From Micromonospora coriariae (GTDB lineage Bacteria > Actinomycetota > Actinomycetes > Mycobacteriales > Micromonosporaceae), in the NCBI RefSeq assembly GCF_900091455.1, contig NZ_LT607412.1, positions 2,976,001 to 3,040,000 on the forward strand: a DNA stretch of 64,000 bases, in the 5' to 3' direction. The notes below the pieces were generated by a model that was given only the letters and a program-made list of their open reading frames with translations, was not told the origin of the DNA and searched no databases. Shown one piece after another: positions 16,990-27,274 of this stretch (positions are counted from its first letter, which is position 1; each line of letters begins with the position of its first letter). Both the position numbers and the translations under genes were made by a program.

Positions 16990-17317
16990 GCCCGCCCAAC
17001 CCGCGCCGCCGGTCACGCACCGCACGCAACGCGTCCCGGCTGTCCAGAGCTTCGAGGGTGTCCGCGTCGATCCCGTACGGCATCAACTCGGGCGGCCCGG
17101 CGGCGAACGGACGGTCCACCGGCTCCGGATCGTCGCCCTGCCGGGCGGCGGACACGGACACCCCGGCCACCATTGTCAGCAGGACGCAGAACAACGCGAG
17201 GACCACGCCGAGAAGGTCCTGACGGCGCCAGACGACCAGCATGACCAGCAGCGCAAGGGCTCCCAGCGCCGCGACCACCGCTACCGTCCGCGCATTGGAC
17301 CTGGACAATCGACTCAC
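16976..17317 (-). CDS. Two-helix membrane protein, 113 aa
   Basis: Two adjacent hydrophobic segments (VAVVAALGALALLVMLVVW and LLGVVLALFCVLLTMVAGVSV) are followed by a polar cytoplasmic tail of about 60 residues ending in a basic RDRRRGLGGLSDR. The start at 17317 is GTG with GGACGG ahead of it. Its last 14 nt run antisense into the end of the kinase gene, so the two transcripts must overlap. No family was recognised. Confidence 0.7.
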   Translation of the reverse strand: MSRLSRSNARTVAVVAALGALALLVMLVVWRRQDLLGVVLALFCVLLTMVAGVSVSAARQGDDPEPVDRPFAAGPPELMPYGIDADTLEALDSRDALRAVRDRRRGLGGLSDR

Positions 17318-17487
17318 CCGTCCAGCATGTCGTCACAGGGCCCGCTGTCAACCGCGCGGCCACCCTGGCACGACATCCACCGCCGCCCTGCCGGGCCGGC
17401 CGGCATGGCCGATAGGCGTCCACACGGACTGGCTCCAAGTCGCTACTCTCGGTGTCCCGCAGGCTGGTTCCGTCAGCGAGGTCGCCC

Positions 17488-18429
17488 ATGAACACACGCA
17501 GTGCCCAGACCCGGCTCCGCTCGATCGCGACGACGCTGGCGGTCGCCCTGACCCTCAGCCTGGCCGCCGCGGCCGGCTGCGACAGCCGTCAGCAGCCGGA
17601 CCTGTCGTCCGTGCAGGAGAAGCTGCGCGAGACGCACATCTACGGCCAGTCGAAGCTGCGCATCGGCGTCGCCACCAACGAGCCGCTGATGGGCGAGCTG
17701 CGCAACGGCCAGCACGTCGGCTTCGACGTGGAGATCGGCCGGTACGTCGCCGCCTCGCTCGGTTACGAGGGCGACCAGCGGCTGGAGTTCGTCTCGGTGT
17801 CCACGGAGGACCGCATCCCGGCCCTGCAGGGCGGCACTGTCGACCTGGTGGTCTCCAGCTTCTCCATGACGGAGGACCGCAAGAAGCTGGTCAGCTTCGC
17901 CGGGCCGTACTTCGTCACGACCCAGGAGGTGATGGTGCCGACCCGGCTCAAGGACCGGATCCGCACCATTGAGGACCTCCGTGACCCGGCCTACAAGATC
18001 TGCACCAGCGGCGGCTCCACCACGGAGGCCGAGCTGGAGAAGCACCAGGTCAAGACGTTCGTGGTGAAGGACGTCGGTGACTGCGTCGACGGCATTCGGA
18101 AAGGCCGGTACGACGCGGTCAGCTCCGACGAGGCGATCCTCGCCGGCTTCCTGGCCAGCTTCCCCAAGGAGTTCGAGATCGTGGACATGCCGTTCGGCAC
18201 CAGCGAGCTGCTGGGCATCGGCGTCCCGATCGGTGACCCCGCCCTGCGCGACCTGGTCGCGTTCTTCCTGCAGAAGAGCTACCAGCAGGGCCGGGACGGG
18301 CAGGCGAGCCCCTGGCAGACCGCGTACAACCGGACGCTCGGCCCGTGGCTGCGGGCCGAGAAGCGGCAGCCGCAGCCGCTGGACGTGCCGAAGCTTGTCG
18401 ACTTCGACGACAAGGCGCCCCGGCGGTGA
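17488..18429 (+). CDS. Glutamine/glutamate-type solute-binding lipoprotein (SBP_bac_3), orphan
   Basis: This 313-residue protein has a lipoprotein signal peptide ending in AAAAGC (Cys31). A family 3 binding domain follows, with LRIGVATNEPLMGELRNGQHVGFDVEIGR split by typical features, DLVVSSFSMTEDRKKLVSFAGPYF, and a C-terminal lobe containing YDAVSSDEAILAGF. ATG 17488 follows GAGGTCGCCC; the upstream GTG 17452 lies too close to the TACTCT -10 box. No ABC permease or ATPase gene is near. With a kinase upstream and a membrane protein overlapping downstream, it looks like the sensory GlnH of the M. tuberculosis PknG-GlnH-GlnX set rather than a transporter part. Confidence 0.88.
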   Translation: MNTRSAQTRLRSIATTLAVALTLSLAAAAGCDSRQQPDLSSVQEKLRETHIYGQSKLRIGVATNEPLMGELRNGQHVGFDVEIGRYVAASLGYEGDQRLEFVSVSTEDRIPALQGGTVDLVVSSFSMTEDRKKLVSFAGPYFVTTQEVMVPTRLKDRIRTIEDLRDPAYKICTSGGSTTEAELEKHQVKTFVVKDVGDCVDGIRKGRYDAVSSDEAILAGFLASFPKEFEIVDMPFGTSELLGIGVPIGDPALRDLVAFFLQKSYQQGRDGQASPWQTAYNRTLGPWLRAEKRQPQPLDVPKLVDFDDKAPRR

Positions 18430-19610
18430 GCACGGCGCCGACCGCCACCGGCGCAGCGGGCGCGGATGACCCGGTCCCGCCGCGTCGGGCGCCCGCGCCC
18501 ACCGGTACCGCTCCGGTTACCAAGGTTCCGCCCGGCGTCGAGGCGGACGTCGTCGCAGGTTGGCCGGCGGGTGTGCCGGTCGCCGAACCCGCCGAATCGC
18601 TCGCCGACGTCGAGCCGGGGCGGGTGCGGTGGGACCCGGCGGAGCGGCGAGCCCGGGCCAGCCAGTCGTTCTGGACCGCTGTGGTGGGCGTACCGGCCAT
18701 CTTCTCGGTGCTCCGGCTCGGCGTGGAGGCCGGCGGCGAACTCCAGACCACGCTGCTGCTGGTGGCCAACGTCGGGCCGGTCAACCTGCTCGCCGGCTTC
18801 CTGACCACCGCGGCCCGGCTGCTCTCCACCGGGCTGGTCGCGGTCTTCGCGCTCGGCGCGGTGCTGGCCGTCAGTGTGGACCGGTTGCCGCCGGGCACCC
18901 GCCGCCGCCCGCTGTTCGCCCGCTGGGCCGATCTCACCCCGGCCTGGCTCGTGTTGGCCAGCTTCCTGCTCGCCCTGCTCACCTGGCCGTTGCTCTACCT
19001 GCCACTGCTGCTGCCGGCGTTCGTGGCCGCTCTCCAGCTCCGCCCGGGGCGGCTGCACGAACGGGTCGTGCCACGGCTGCTGCTGATCGTCGTGCTGCTC
19101 GCCGGGTACGGCTGGCTGGTGCTGCCCACGCTGCGCGACGCCGGGAAGCAGGGCGAGCTGCTTGTGCTGGCGCTCATCGTGGTGCCGCCGGTGCTGGCCC
19201 TCTTCATCGCCGGGCCGCTGCCCGGCGTGGTGATCCGGCCGCTGGCGTCGGTGACCGAGGTGGCGGTGCTGGCCACACTGGTCTGGGCCGCGCTGCCGGT
19301 GATCAGCACGCCGGTGCTGCCGCTGACCGTCACCACGGTGGGCGCGGAGAACGGGCCCACCGAGGACGTTCGGGGGCACGTGGTGACCACCGACGACGTC
19401 AACATGGTGATCCTCCAGGAGCGGGGCGGCGTGCGGTACGTGCCGGTCGAGCTGGTCCGCGCCCAGGTGCTCTGCCCGAGCGAGGAGGAGTTGCCCCGGC
19501 ACCGGCTGCGGATCCACGACTTCCACGTCGAGGACTCGCTGCTGGAGGGGATGGGTCGCCGGGTCCGACCGGTGCACCGGATCGACGCCGCCTGCCGCGC
19601 CCCGAGCTGA
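18426..19610 (+). CDS. Polytopic membrane protein coupled to the binding lipoprotein
   Basis: GTG 18426 overlaps the lipoprotein stop by 4 nt. The 394-residue protein has a Pro/Ala-rich cytoplasmic N-terminus of about 75 residues. About seven hydrophobic segments follow (for example TTLLLVANVGPVNLLAGFL, LVLASFLLALLTWPLLYLPL, VVPPVLALFIAGPLPGVVI). A C-terminal soluble domain of about 90 residues includes LVRAQVLCPSEEELP. It does not look like an ABC permease. It could be the membrane receptor or partner of the lipoprotein. The family is not recognised. Confidence 0.75.
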   Translation: MSTAPTATGAAGADDPVPPRRAPAPTGTAPVTKVPPGVEADVVAGWPAGVPVAEPAESLADVEPGRVRWDPAERRARASQSFWTAVVGVPAIFSVLRLGVEAGGELQTTLLLVANVGPVNLLAGFLTTAARLLSTGLVAVFALGAVLAVSVDRLPPGTRRRPLFARWADLTPAWLVLASFLLALLTWPLLYLPLLLPAFVAALQLRPGRLHERVVPRLLLIVVLLAGYGWLVLPTLRDAGKQGELLVLALIVVPPVLALFIAGPLPGVVIRPLASVTEVAVLATLVWAALPVISTPVLPLTVTTVGAENGPTEDVRGHVVTTDDVNMVILQERGGVRYVPVELVRAQVLCPSEEELPRHRLRIHDFHVEDSLLEGMGRRVRPVHRIDAACRAPS

Positions 19611-19616
19611 GCGACG

Positions 19617-19634
19617 GACCCGGCAGGCCGGGTC
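19617..19634. terminator. Bidirectional hairpin between convergent operons
   Basis: GACCCGGC and GCCGGGTC form a perfect 8-2-8 stem between the stop at 19610 (+) and the stop starting at 19633 (-). It overlaps the minus-strand stop codon. Confidence 0.65.
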
Positions 19635-20796
19635 AGTACGACTTTTCCTGGCCGAGCACGTGCTGGGCGACGAAGTTGAGGATCATCTCCCGGCTGACCG
19701 GGGCGATCCGGCCGGCCCGGACCGCGCCGAGCAGGGTCGCCACCCCGTACTCGGTGGTCATGCCGGCGCCGCCGAGCACCTGGACGGCGGTGTCCACGGC
19801 GAGCGCGGCGGCCTCCCCGGCGGCGTACTTGGCCATGTTGCCGGCCACCCCGGCCTCCAGATCGCGGCCGGCGTCGTACAGGGTGGCCGCCTTCTGGATC
19901 ATCAGGCGGGCCAGCTCGACCTGCACCGCCGCGTGCGCCAGCGGGTGCGACACCCCCTGGTGCGAGCCGATGCTCCGGCCGCCCCAGACCTTGCGGGTGG
20001 CGGTGTACTCGCTGGCCCGCTCGATGGCGTACCGGCCGGTGCCGGCACCCATCGCGGCCACGGTGATCCGTTCCGGGTTCAGCCCGGCGAAGAGCGCCGG
20101 CAGGCCCGCCTCCAGCGACTCGCCGAGCAGCGCGTCGGCGGGCAGCCGCACGTCGTCCAGGTAGAGCAGGAACTGGTTCTCCGGAGACAGGATCTCCATG
20201 TCCAGCTTGGACCGGGTCAGCCCGGGCGCGTCGGTCGGCACGAGGAACAGCGCGGGCTTCAGCTTGCCGGTCGACGAGTCTTCGGTACGGGCCACCACCA
20301 GCACGTGGTCGGCCTCGTCGACCCCGGAGATGTAGCACTTGCGGCCGGAGAGCAGCCAGCCGTCGCCGTCGCGGCGGGCCACAGTACCCAGGCGGTGGAA
20401 GTTGGAGCCGGCCTCCGGCTCGGTGATCGCGAAGACGATCTTCTGGGAGCCGTCGGCGAGGCCTGGGAGGTGCCGCTTGCGCTGCGCCTCGGTGCCGTGC
20501 CGGTTGATGACGGTTGCCGCGATGGCGGGGGAGACCACCAGTAGCAGCAGCGGGCAGCCGGCGGCTGCCAACTCCTCGCAGACGATGGCCAGCTCGGTGA
20601 TGCCGCCGCCCCCGCCGCCGTACTCGGTGGGGATGTTGACCCCCAGGTAGCCGAGCTGGCCGGCCTCGGCCCACAGTTCGGTGGTGTGCTCGCCGGCCTT
20701 CGCCTTCTCCACGAAGTAGCCGTGGCCGTACCGGCGGCCCAGCCCCCGCACGGCGTCGCGCAGCTGGTCCTGCTCGGGGGTGAGGTCGAAGGTCAT
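19633..20796 (-). CDS. Acyl-CoA dehydrogenase (last gene of the carboxylase operon)
   Basis: This 387-residue protein has the full acyl-CoA dehydrogenase layout: an N-terminal helical domain with LGYLGVNIPTEYGGGGGG, the middle FAD-contact motif ITEPEAGSNFHR, and the C-terminal helical domain with VQVLGGAGMTTEYGVA. It should oxidise an acyl-CoA to its 2,3-enoyl form with electrons passed to ETF. It overlaps the upstream biotin carboxylase gene by 4 nt (ATGA), so it belongs to the TetR-led operon. The substrate, probably branched or isoprenoid-type given the neighbours, is inference. Confidence 0.92.
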   Translation of the reverse strand: MTFDLTPEQDQLRDAVRGLGRRYGHGYFVEKAKAGEHTTELWAEAGQLGYLGVNIPTEYGGGGGGITELAIVCEELAAAGCPLLLLVVSPAIAATVINRHGTEAQRKRHLPGLADGSQKIVFAITEPEAGSNFHRLGTVARRDGDGWLLSGRKCYISGVDEADHVLVVARTEDSSTGKLKPALFLVPTDAPGLTRSKLDMEILSPENQFLLYLDDVRLPADALLGESLEAGLPALFAGLNPERITVAAMGAGTGRYAIERASEYTATRKVWGGRSIGSHQGVSHPLAHAAVQVELARLMIQKAATLYDAGRDLEAGVAGNMAKYAAGEAAALAVDTAVQVLGGAGMTTEYGVATLLGAVRAGRIAPVSREMILNFVAQHVLGQEKSY

Positions 20797-22790
20797 CGGG
20801 CGTCCTCCTCAGGATTGACCACGGCCAGCACGGCACCGGTGCGGACCTGACCGCCGGCCGGCACCGGCAGTTCGGCGACGACGCCGTCGGTCGGGGCGAG
20901 TACGGGATGTTCCAGCTTCATCGCTTCCAGCGTGAGCAGCGGATCGCCGGCCGTGACCCGCTGGCCGACCTCGACGTGCACCCGGGTCACCGCGCCGGGC
21001 AGCGGCGCGAGCAGTGACCCGGCGGCCAGCTCCGCGGTGGGCAACGGGAAACGCGGCATCTCGGCAAGGCTCGCCGCCCCGTCCGGGCCGTCCACGAAGA
21101 CCGCCGTTCCCGCCCGGTGTACGCGGTACGCGCGCCGCACGCCGTCGACGTCGAGCACGACCCGCTCCGGAGCCGCCTCGACCAGCGCCACGGCCGGCCC
21201 TTCGGCACCCGTCGTCGCCGCCTCGCCGGTCGACGTCGCCGACCACTCGGCGAGCCCGCCCGTACGGTCCAGCCGGTAGTGGACCTCCACCTCGCCGTGC
21301 GGTCCGCTGAAGCGGGTGATCTGCGGAACCGCGGGCACGTTGCGCCAGCCCGACGGCAGCCCGGCGAGCACCCGAGCCTCGGCGCGGCGGCCCGCGGCCG
21401 AGGCGAGCGCGGCGGCCAGCGCGGCCAACTGGAGTTTCGCCGCCGGCAGCAGCGGGGCGAAGACCTCGGGATGTCGGTCCAGGAACCCCGTGTCGATCTC
21501 CACGGCGGCGAACGCCGGGCTGCGCAGCACCCGGACCAGCAGATCCCGGTTGGTGGTGACCCCGTGCAGCTCGGCCCGTGCGAGCGCGGTGGACAGCAGC
21601 CGGGTCGCCTCGGCCCGGGTCCGGCCCCAGGCGACCAGCTTCGCCAGCATCGAGTCGTAGTGCACGCCGACCGTCGAGCCGGCCACCACGCCCGAGTCGA
21701 GTCGCAGCCCGGGGGCGGCCAGCGCGCCGAACTCGGAGGCCACCCCGGGGACCGTGAACCGGTGCAGGGTGCCGGTGGCCGGCCGCCAGTTCGCGGACGC
21801 GTCCTCGGCGCAGAGGCGTACCTCGATCGCGTGCCCTGTGCTGCCCGGCAGGGCCGCCGGCAGCGGCTCCCCCTCGGCGACGAGCAGTTGCAGCCCGACC
21901 AGGTCCAGCCCGGTGCACAGCTCGGTGACCGGATGTTCCACCTGGAGTCGGGTGTTCATCTCCAGGAAGAAGAACTCCCCGCTCGGGGCGAGCAGGAACT
22001 CCACAGTGCCGGCACCCAGATAGTCGACCGCGCGACCGGCCGCGACCGCCGCCTCGTGCAACGCCGCACGCACCCGCGACGGGACGACCGCCGGTGCCTC
22101 CTCGACGATCTTCTGGTGCCGGCGCTGGATCGAGCACTCCCGGTCGCCGAGGGACACCACCCGGCCCTGGGTGTCGCCGATGATCTGTACCTCGACGTGC
22201 CGGCCGCGCTCGACGTACCGCTCGATGAAGACCGTGCCGTCGCCGAACGCCGCAGCCGCCTCGCGGCGCGCCGAGGCGACGGCCTCGGCCAGCCCCCCGG
22301 CGTCCCGGACGATCCGCATCCCGCGCCCGCCGCCACCAGCCGACGCCTTGACCAGCACCGGGAAGTCGACGATCTCGTCGGTGTCGGTCCAGCTGGGCAG
22401 CATCGGCACGCCCGCCTCGGCGAGCAGCGCCTTCGCGGCCAGCTTGTCGCCCATCGCGGCGATCACCTTGGCCGGCGGCCCCACCCAGGTCAGGCCGGCG
22501 TCGGTCACCGCCGCCGCGAACTCGGCGTTCTCGGCGAGGAAGCCGTAGCCCGGGTGGACGGCGTCCGCGCCACTGCGGCGGGCCGCGTCCAGGACCTTCT
22601 CCACCCGCAGGTACGTCTCCGCCGGCGTGTCCCCCGGTAGCCGGACCGCCTGGTCGGCCTCGGCGACGAACGGCGCGGCGGCGTCCGCGTCCGAGTGCAC
22701 GGCGACCGTCTCCACGCCCAGCGCCCGGCAGGTCGCGAAGACCCGGCGGGCGATCTCCCCCCGGTTGGCCACCAGAAGTCGGTTGATCAT
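20793..22790 (-). CDS. Acyl-CoA carboxylase alpha subunit (biotin carboxylase + BCCP)
   Basis: This 665-residue protein holds the biotin carboxylase N domain (MINRLLVANRGEIARRVF), the ATP-grasp loop KASAGGGGRGMRI, the catalytic FLEMNTRLQVEHPVTE, a linker domain, and a C-terminal biotinyl domain with EAMKLEHP, where the lysine carries biotin. The length and layout are those of methylcrotonyl- or geranyl-CoA carboxylase alpha chains. With the beta subunit 13 nt upstream it would carboxylate a 3-methyl-2-enoyl-CoA. The exact substrate cannot be read from the sequence. Confidence 0.94.
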   Translation of the reverse strand: MINRLLVANRGEIARRVFATCRALGVETVAVHSDADAAAPFVAEADQAVRLPGDTPAETYLRVEKVLDAARRSGADAVHPGYGFLAENAEFAAAVTDAGLTWVGPPAKVIAAMGDKLAAKALLAEAGVPMLPSWTDTDEIVDFPVLVKASAGGGGRGMRIVRDAGGLAEAVASARREAAAAFGDGTVFIERYVERGRHVEVQIIGDTQGRVVSLGDRECSIQRRHQKIVEEAPAVVPSRVRAALHEAAVAAGRAVDYLGAGTVEFLLAPSGEFFFLEMNTRLQVEHPVTELCTGLDLVGLQLLVAEGEPLPAALPGSTGHAIEVRLCAEDASANWRPATGTLHRFTVPGVASEFGALAAPGLRLDSGVVAGSTVGVHYDSMLAKLVAWGRTRAEATRLLSTALARAELHGVTTNRDLLVRVLRSPAFAAVEIDTGFLDRHPEVFAPLLPAAKLQLAALAAALASAAGRRAEARVLAGLPSGWRNVPAVPQITRFSGPHGEVEVHYRLDRTGGLAEWSATSTGEAATTGAEGPAVALVEAAPERVVLDVDGVRRAYRVHRAGTAVFVDGPDGAASLAEMPRFPLPTAELAAGSLLAPLPGAVTRVHVEVGQRVTAGDPLLTLEAMKLEHPVLAPTDGVVAELPVPAGGQVRTGAVLAVVNPEEDAR

Positions 22791-22803
22791 GTCTGCTCCG
22801 CCC

Positions 22804-24401
<1,598 letters not shown>

Positions 24402-24405
<4 letters not shown>

Positions 24406-25598
24406 AGGCCCATGCCTTTCGCGATGATCTCGTTCATGATCTCGGTGGTGCCGCCGCCGATGCCGAGAATCCGGGCGTCCCGGTAGTGCCGCTCCACCTC
24501 GGCGTCGCGCAGGTAGCCGAAGCCGCCGTGCAGCTGCAACGCCTGGTCGACGACGTGGTCGCACGCGGCCACCGCGAAGTTCTTCGCCATCGCCACCTCG
24601 GTCACCACCGGCTCGCCGGCCGCCACCCGGCCGGCCACCTCGTGCACGTACGACCGCGCCGCCTCGGCCCGGGTGTGCATCTCGGCCAGCCGGTGCCGGA
24701 CCAGCTGCCGGCTGGCCAGCGGGCGGCCGAAGGTCTCCCGGTCCCGGCACCAACGCACCGCCAGCTCGACGCAGCGCTGCGCCGTGGCGTACGCCTGGGT
24801 GGCCAGCGAGAGCCGCTCCGGGGCGAAGTGCTGCATGATCGCCAGGAAGCCGGTGTTCTCCGCACCGATCCGGTTGGCCACCGGCACCCGCACGTCGACG
24901 AAGGACAGCTCGGCCGTGTCCGAGCAGTGCCAGCCCAGCTTCTCCAGCCGGCGCCCCACGGTGAACCCGGGGCTGCCCTTGTCGATGACCAGCAGACTGA
25001 GCTGGCCACTGCCCGGGAAGTCGGTGCAGACCGCGGTGGTCACGAAGTCGGCCCGGTGCCCGCTGGTGATGTAGGTCTTCGACCCGTTCACCACGTAGTG
25101 GTCGCCGTCCCGACGGGCGGTGGTACGGATGCCGGCCACGTCCGAACCGCCGTCCGGTTCGGTGATCGCCAACGCCCCGATCATCGTGCCGGCCAGGGTG
25201 GGCCGGACGTACCGCTCGATCAGGTCGTCGGCATCGGGCGTCGACGCGCCGCCGAGCCGGCCGCCCAGCGACCCGCCGGTACGCGCACCGGACGCCGCGA
25301 CCATGTGCGGCAGCGCGATGCCGTGCGTGAACAGGGCCGCGACCAGGCCGGACGAGCCGCCGGAGCGGATCAGCTCCTCGGTGACGAGGATCGAGTCGAG
25401 CAGGTCGCCGCCGCTGCCGCCGACGGACTCGGGGAAGCCGATGCCGAGCAGGCCGAGCTTCGCGGCGGTGGCGTGCAGTGCCCGGGGGACCTCGCCCGCC
25501 CGCTCCCACTCGTCCAGGTGCGGCAGCACCTCCCGGGTCACGAAAGCCCGGGTCAGCTCGCGCAGCTGTCGGCGTTCGGGGGTGTCCACGATGCTCAC
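24402..25598 (-). CDS. Acyl-CoA dehydrogenase (second of the operon)
   Basis: This 398-residue protein starts at GTG 25598 and is coupled by 4-nt overlaps on both sides. It has LGLLGIGFPESVGGSGGDL, the FAD-binding ALAITEPDGGSDVAGIRT, and the C-terminal LQLHGGFGYLRDAEVERHYRD, followed by the FAD-contacting GGTTEIMNEI. This matches isovaleryl/citronellyl-CoA dehydrogenase-type enzymes. It probably makes the enoyl-CoA that the adjacent carboxylase uses. A short low-complexity segment near residue 95 (SGARTGGSLGGRLGG) interrupts an otherwise standard fold. Confidence 0.93.
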
Positions 25599-27274
25599 GA
25601 AGCCACTCCCGTCGGCACGTCGGCGGGCAGGTCGACGATCCGCGAGCGCAGCAGCTCGCCGAGCGCCTTGGCCTGCGGGTCGAACCGGGTGGACGCGGCC
25701 ACCCCGGCCCCGAGCAGGCCCTCGATCACGAAGTTGACCGCTCGCAGGTTCGGCAGCTCGTACCGCTGCACCGCCAGCGGTGCCGTCTCCGGCAGCAGCT
25801 CGGCCAGCCGTTCGACTGTCAACCAGTGGCGCAGCCAGGCGTACCCGGCGTCGGAGCGCGCCCAGACGCCGAGGTTGGCGTCCCCGCCCTTGTCCCCCGA
25901 CCGAGCGCCTACCAGTTCCCCGAGTGCCCCCCGCCGGGTCCGCGGTGAGGAAGGGCCCCCTGTTATCGGATTTTGTTGTACAAGGGGCCCCTGCAAACGG
26001 GTGGTCGGCGGTGGCGCGATCGGCACCCGCTCGCCGGAGGGCAGCACCGCGACGTGCGCCACCGCGTCCTGCGGCACAGTGTCGGCGGTGAATACGCCGT
26101 ACGGGGTGGCGTCGCCCGGCAGGGTGGTCAGGGTGCAGCCCGGGTACGAGGCGAGCGCCAACTCCACCGCCGCTGCCGAGAAGGCCCGACCGGCCCGCGT
26201 CCGGTCGCTGTCGCGCAGGTGCACGTGGAGCAGGGCGCTGGCCGCCTCGGTGTCGGTGGCGTCCGGATGGTCGGTCCGGGCCAGCACGAACTCCAGCCCG
26301 TCCTTGCCCACCGCCTCCTCGACCTGCCCCCGGACCAGGGCCGCCTTCGCCTCGATGTCCAGCCCGCAGAGCACGAATGTCATGGAGTTGCGGAAGCCAC
26401 CGAGGTTGTTGACGCCCACCTTGAGGGTGGCCGGCGGAGGCGTGCCCCGGACGCCGGAGACCCGGACCCGGTCCGGCCCGTCGGGGCGCAGGTTCACGCT
26501 GTCCAACCGGGTCACCACGTCCGGCCCCAGGTACGCCGGCCCGCCGACCTCGTAGAGCAGTTGGGCGGTGACCGTCTCCACCGTGACCGCACCGCCGGTG
26601 CCCGGATGCTTGGTGAGCACAGTGGAGCCGTCCGGGTGCACCTCGGCGATCGGGAAGCCGGGCCGGTGCCCGCCATCGGGCAGCTCGGTGAAGAAGCTGA
26701 AGTTGCCGCCGGTGACCTGCGCACCGCACTCGACGAGGTGCCCCGCGACGGTCGCCCCGGCCAGCTCGTCCAGGTCGTCGCGGCCCCACCCGTAGCGGGC
26801 GATGGCCGGGCCGACCACCAGCGACGCGTCGGTGACCCGCCCGGTGACCACCACGTCCGCCCCGCCGTCGAGGCAGGCGGCGATCCCGAACGCGCCAAGG
26901 TAGGCGTTCGCCGTCAACGCGTCGGGCCGCTGGATCGCGTCGCCCTCGACGTACCCGACCCGCACCGGCAGGTCCAGCCGGTCGGCGAGCCGGGTGATGG
27001 CGGCGGCGAGGCCGGCCGGGTTCAATCCACCGGCGTTCGTCACGATCCGCGTCCCCTGGTCGAGGGCGGTGCCGAGGCAGGTCTCCAACTGGCGCAGGAA
27101 GGTCTTCGCGTAGCCCAGATCGGGGTCGCGCAGCCGGTCCCGGCCCAGGATCAGCATGGTCAGCTCGGCCAGGTAGTCGCCGGTCAGCACGTCCAGCTCG
27201 CCGCCGTCGAGCATCTCCCGCCAGGCGGTGAACCGGTCGCCGTAGAACCCGGAGGCGTTGCCGATGCGGATCAC
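25595..27274 (-). CDS. AtuA-like acyclic terpene utilisation protein (DUF1446), carrying an in-frame repeat
   Basis: This 559-residue protein starts at GTG 27274, overlapping the upstream gene by 4 nt. The N-terminal 430 or so residues form the AtuA/DUF1446 domain (NASGFYGDRFTAWREML, TNAGGLNPAGLAAAI, GADVVVTGRVTDASLVVGPA). The C-terminal 100 or so residues are the small AtuA-associated domain (LGELVGARSGDKGGDANLGVW). Family members occur with citronellol/geraniol or methyl-branched acyl-CoA catabolism, but their reaction is not established. The linker between the domains contains palindromic element D, which adds about 17 residues (GPLVQQNPITGGPSS) that do not look like either domain. Confidence 0.88.
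   Translation of the reverse strand: MIRIGNASGFYGDRFTAWREMLDGGELDVLTGDYLAELTMLILGRDRLRDPDLGYAKTFLRQLETCLGTALDQGTRIVTNAGGLNPAGLAAAITRLADRLDLPVRVGYVEGDAIQRPDALTANAYLGAFGIAACLDGGADVVVTGRVTDASLVVGPAIARYGWGRDDLDELAGATVAGHLVECGAQVTGGNFSFFTELPDGGHRPGFPIAEVHPDGSTVLTKHPGTGGAVTVETVTAQLLYEVGGPAYLGPDVVTRLDSVNLRPDGPDRVRVSGVRGTPPPATLKVGVNNLGGFRNSMTFVLCGLDIEAKAALVRGQVEEAVGKDGLEFVLARTDHPDATDTEAASALLHVHLRDSDRTRAGRAFSAAAVELALASYPGCTLTTLPGDATPYGVFTADTVPQDAVAHVAVLPSGERVPIAPPPTTRLQGPLVQQNPITGGPSSPRTRRGALGELVGARSGDKGGDANLGVWARSDAGYAWLRHWLTVERLAELLPETAPLAVQRYELPNLRAVNFVIEGLLGAGVAASTRFDPQAKALGELLRSRIVDLPADVPTGVAS
25948..25994. repeat. Palindromic element (D) inserted in frame in the AtuA-like gene
   Basis: An inverted repeat has arms AAGGGCCCCCTGT (25951-25963) and ACAAGGGGCCCCT (25980-25992), matching at 11 of 13 positions. 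Between them is a 16-nt core (TATCGGATTTTGTTGT) that is strikingly AT-rich for this genome. It falls exactly in the linker between the two protein domains and keeps the frame. Confidence 0.65.

Noticed and set aside
15505..19610. Assignment of the kinase/binding-protein genes as a true pknG-glnH-glnX locus
   Set aside because: The kinase lacks the rubredoxin and TPR regions of PknG and has a membrane helix, and the downstream membrane protein does not look like GlnX. Only the analogy is kept.
17488..19610. Amino-acid ABC transporter operon
   Set aside because: There is only the binding lipoprotein; no ATP-binding cassette and no permease motif in the membrane protein.
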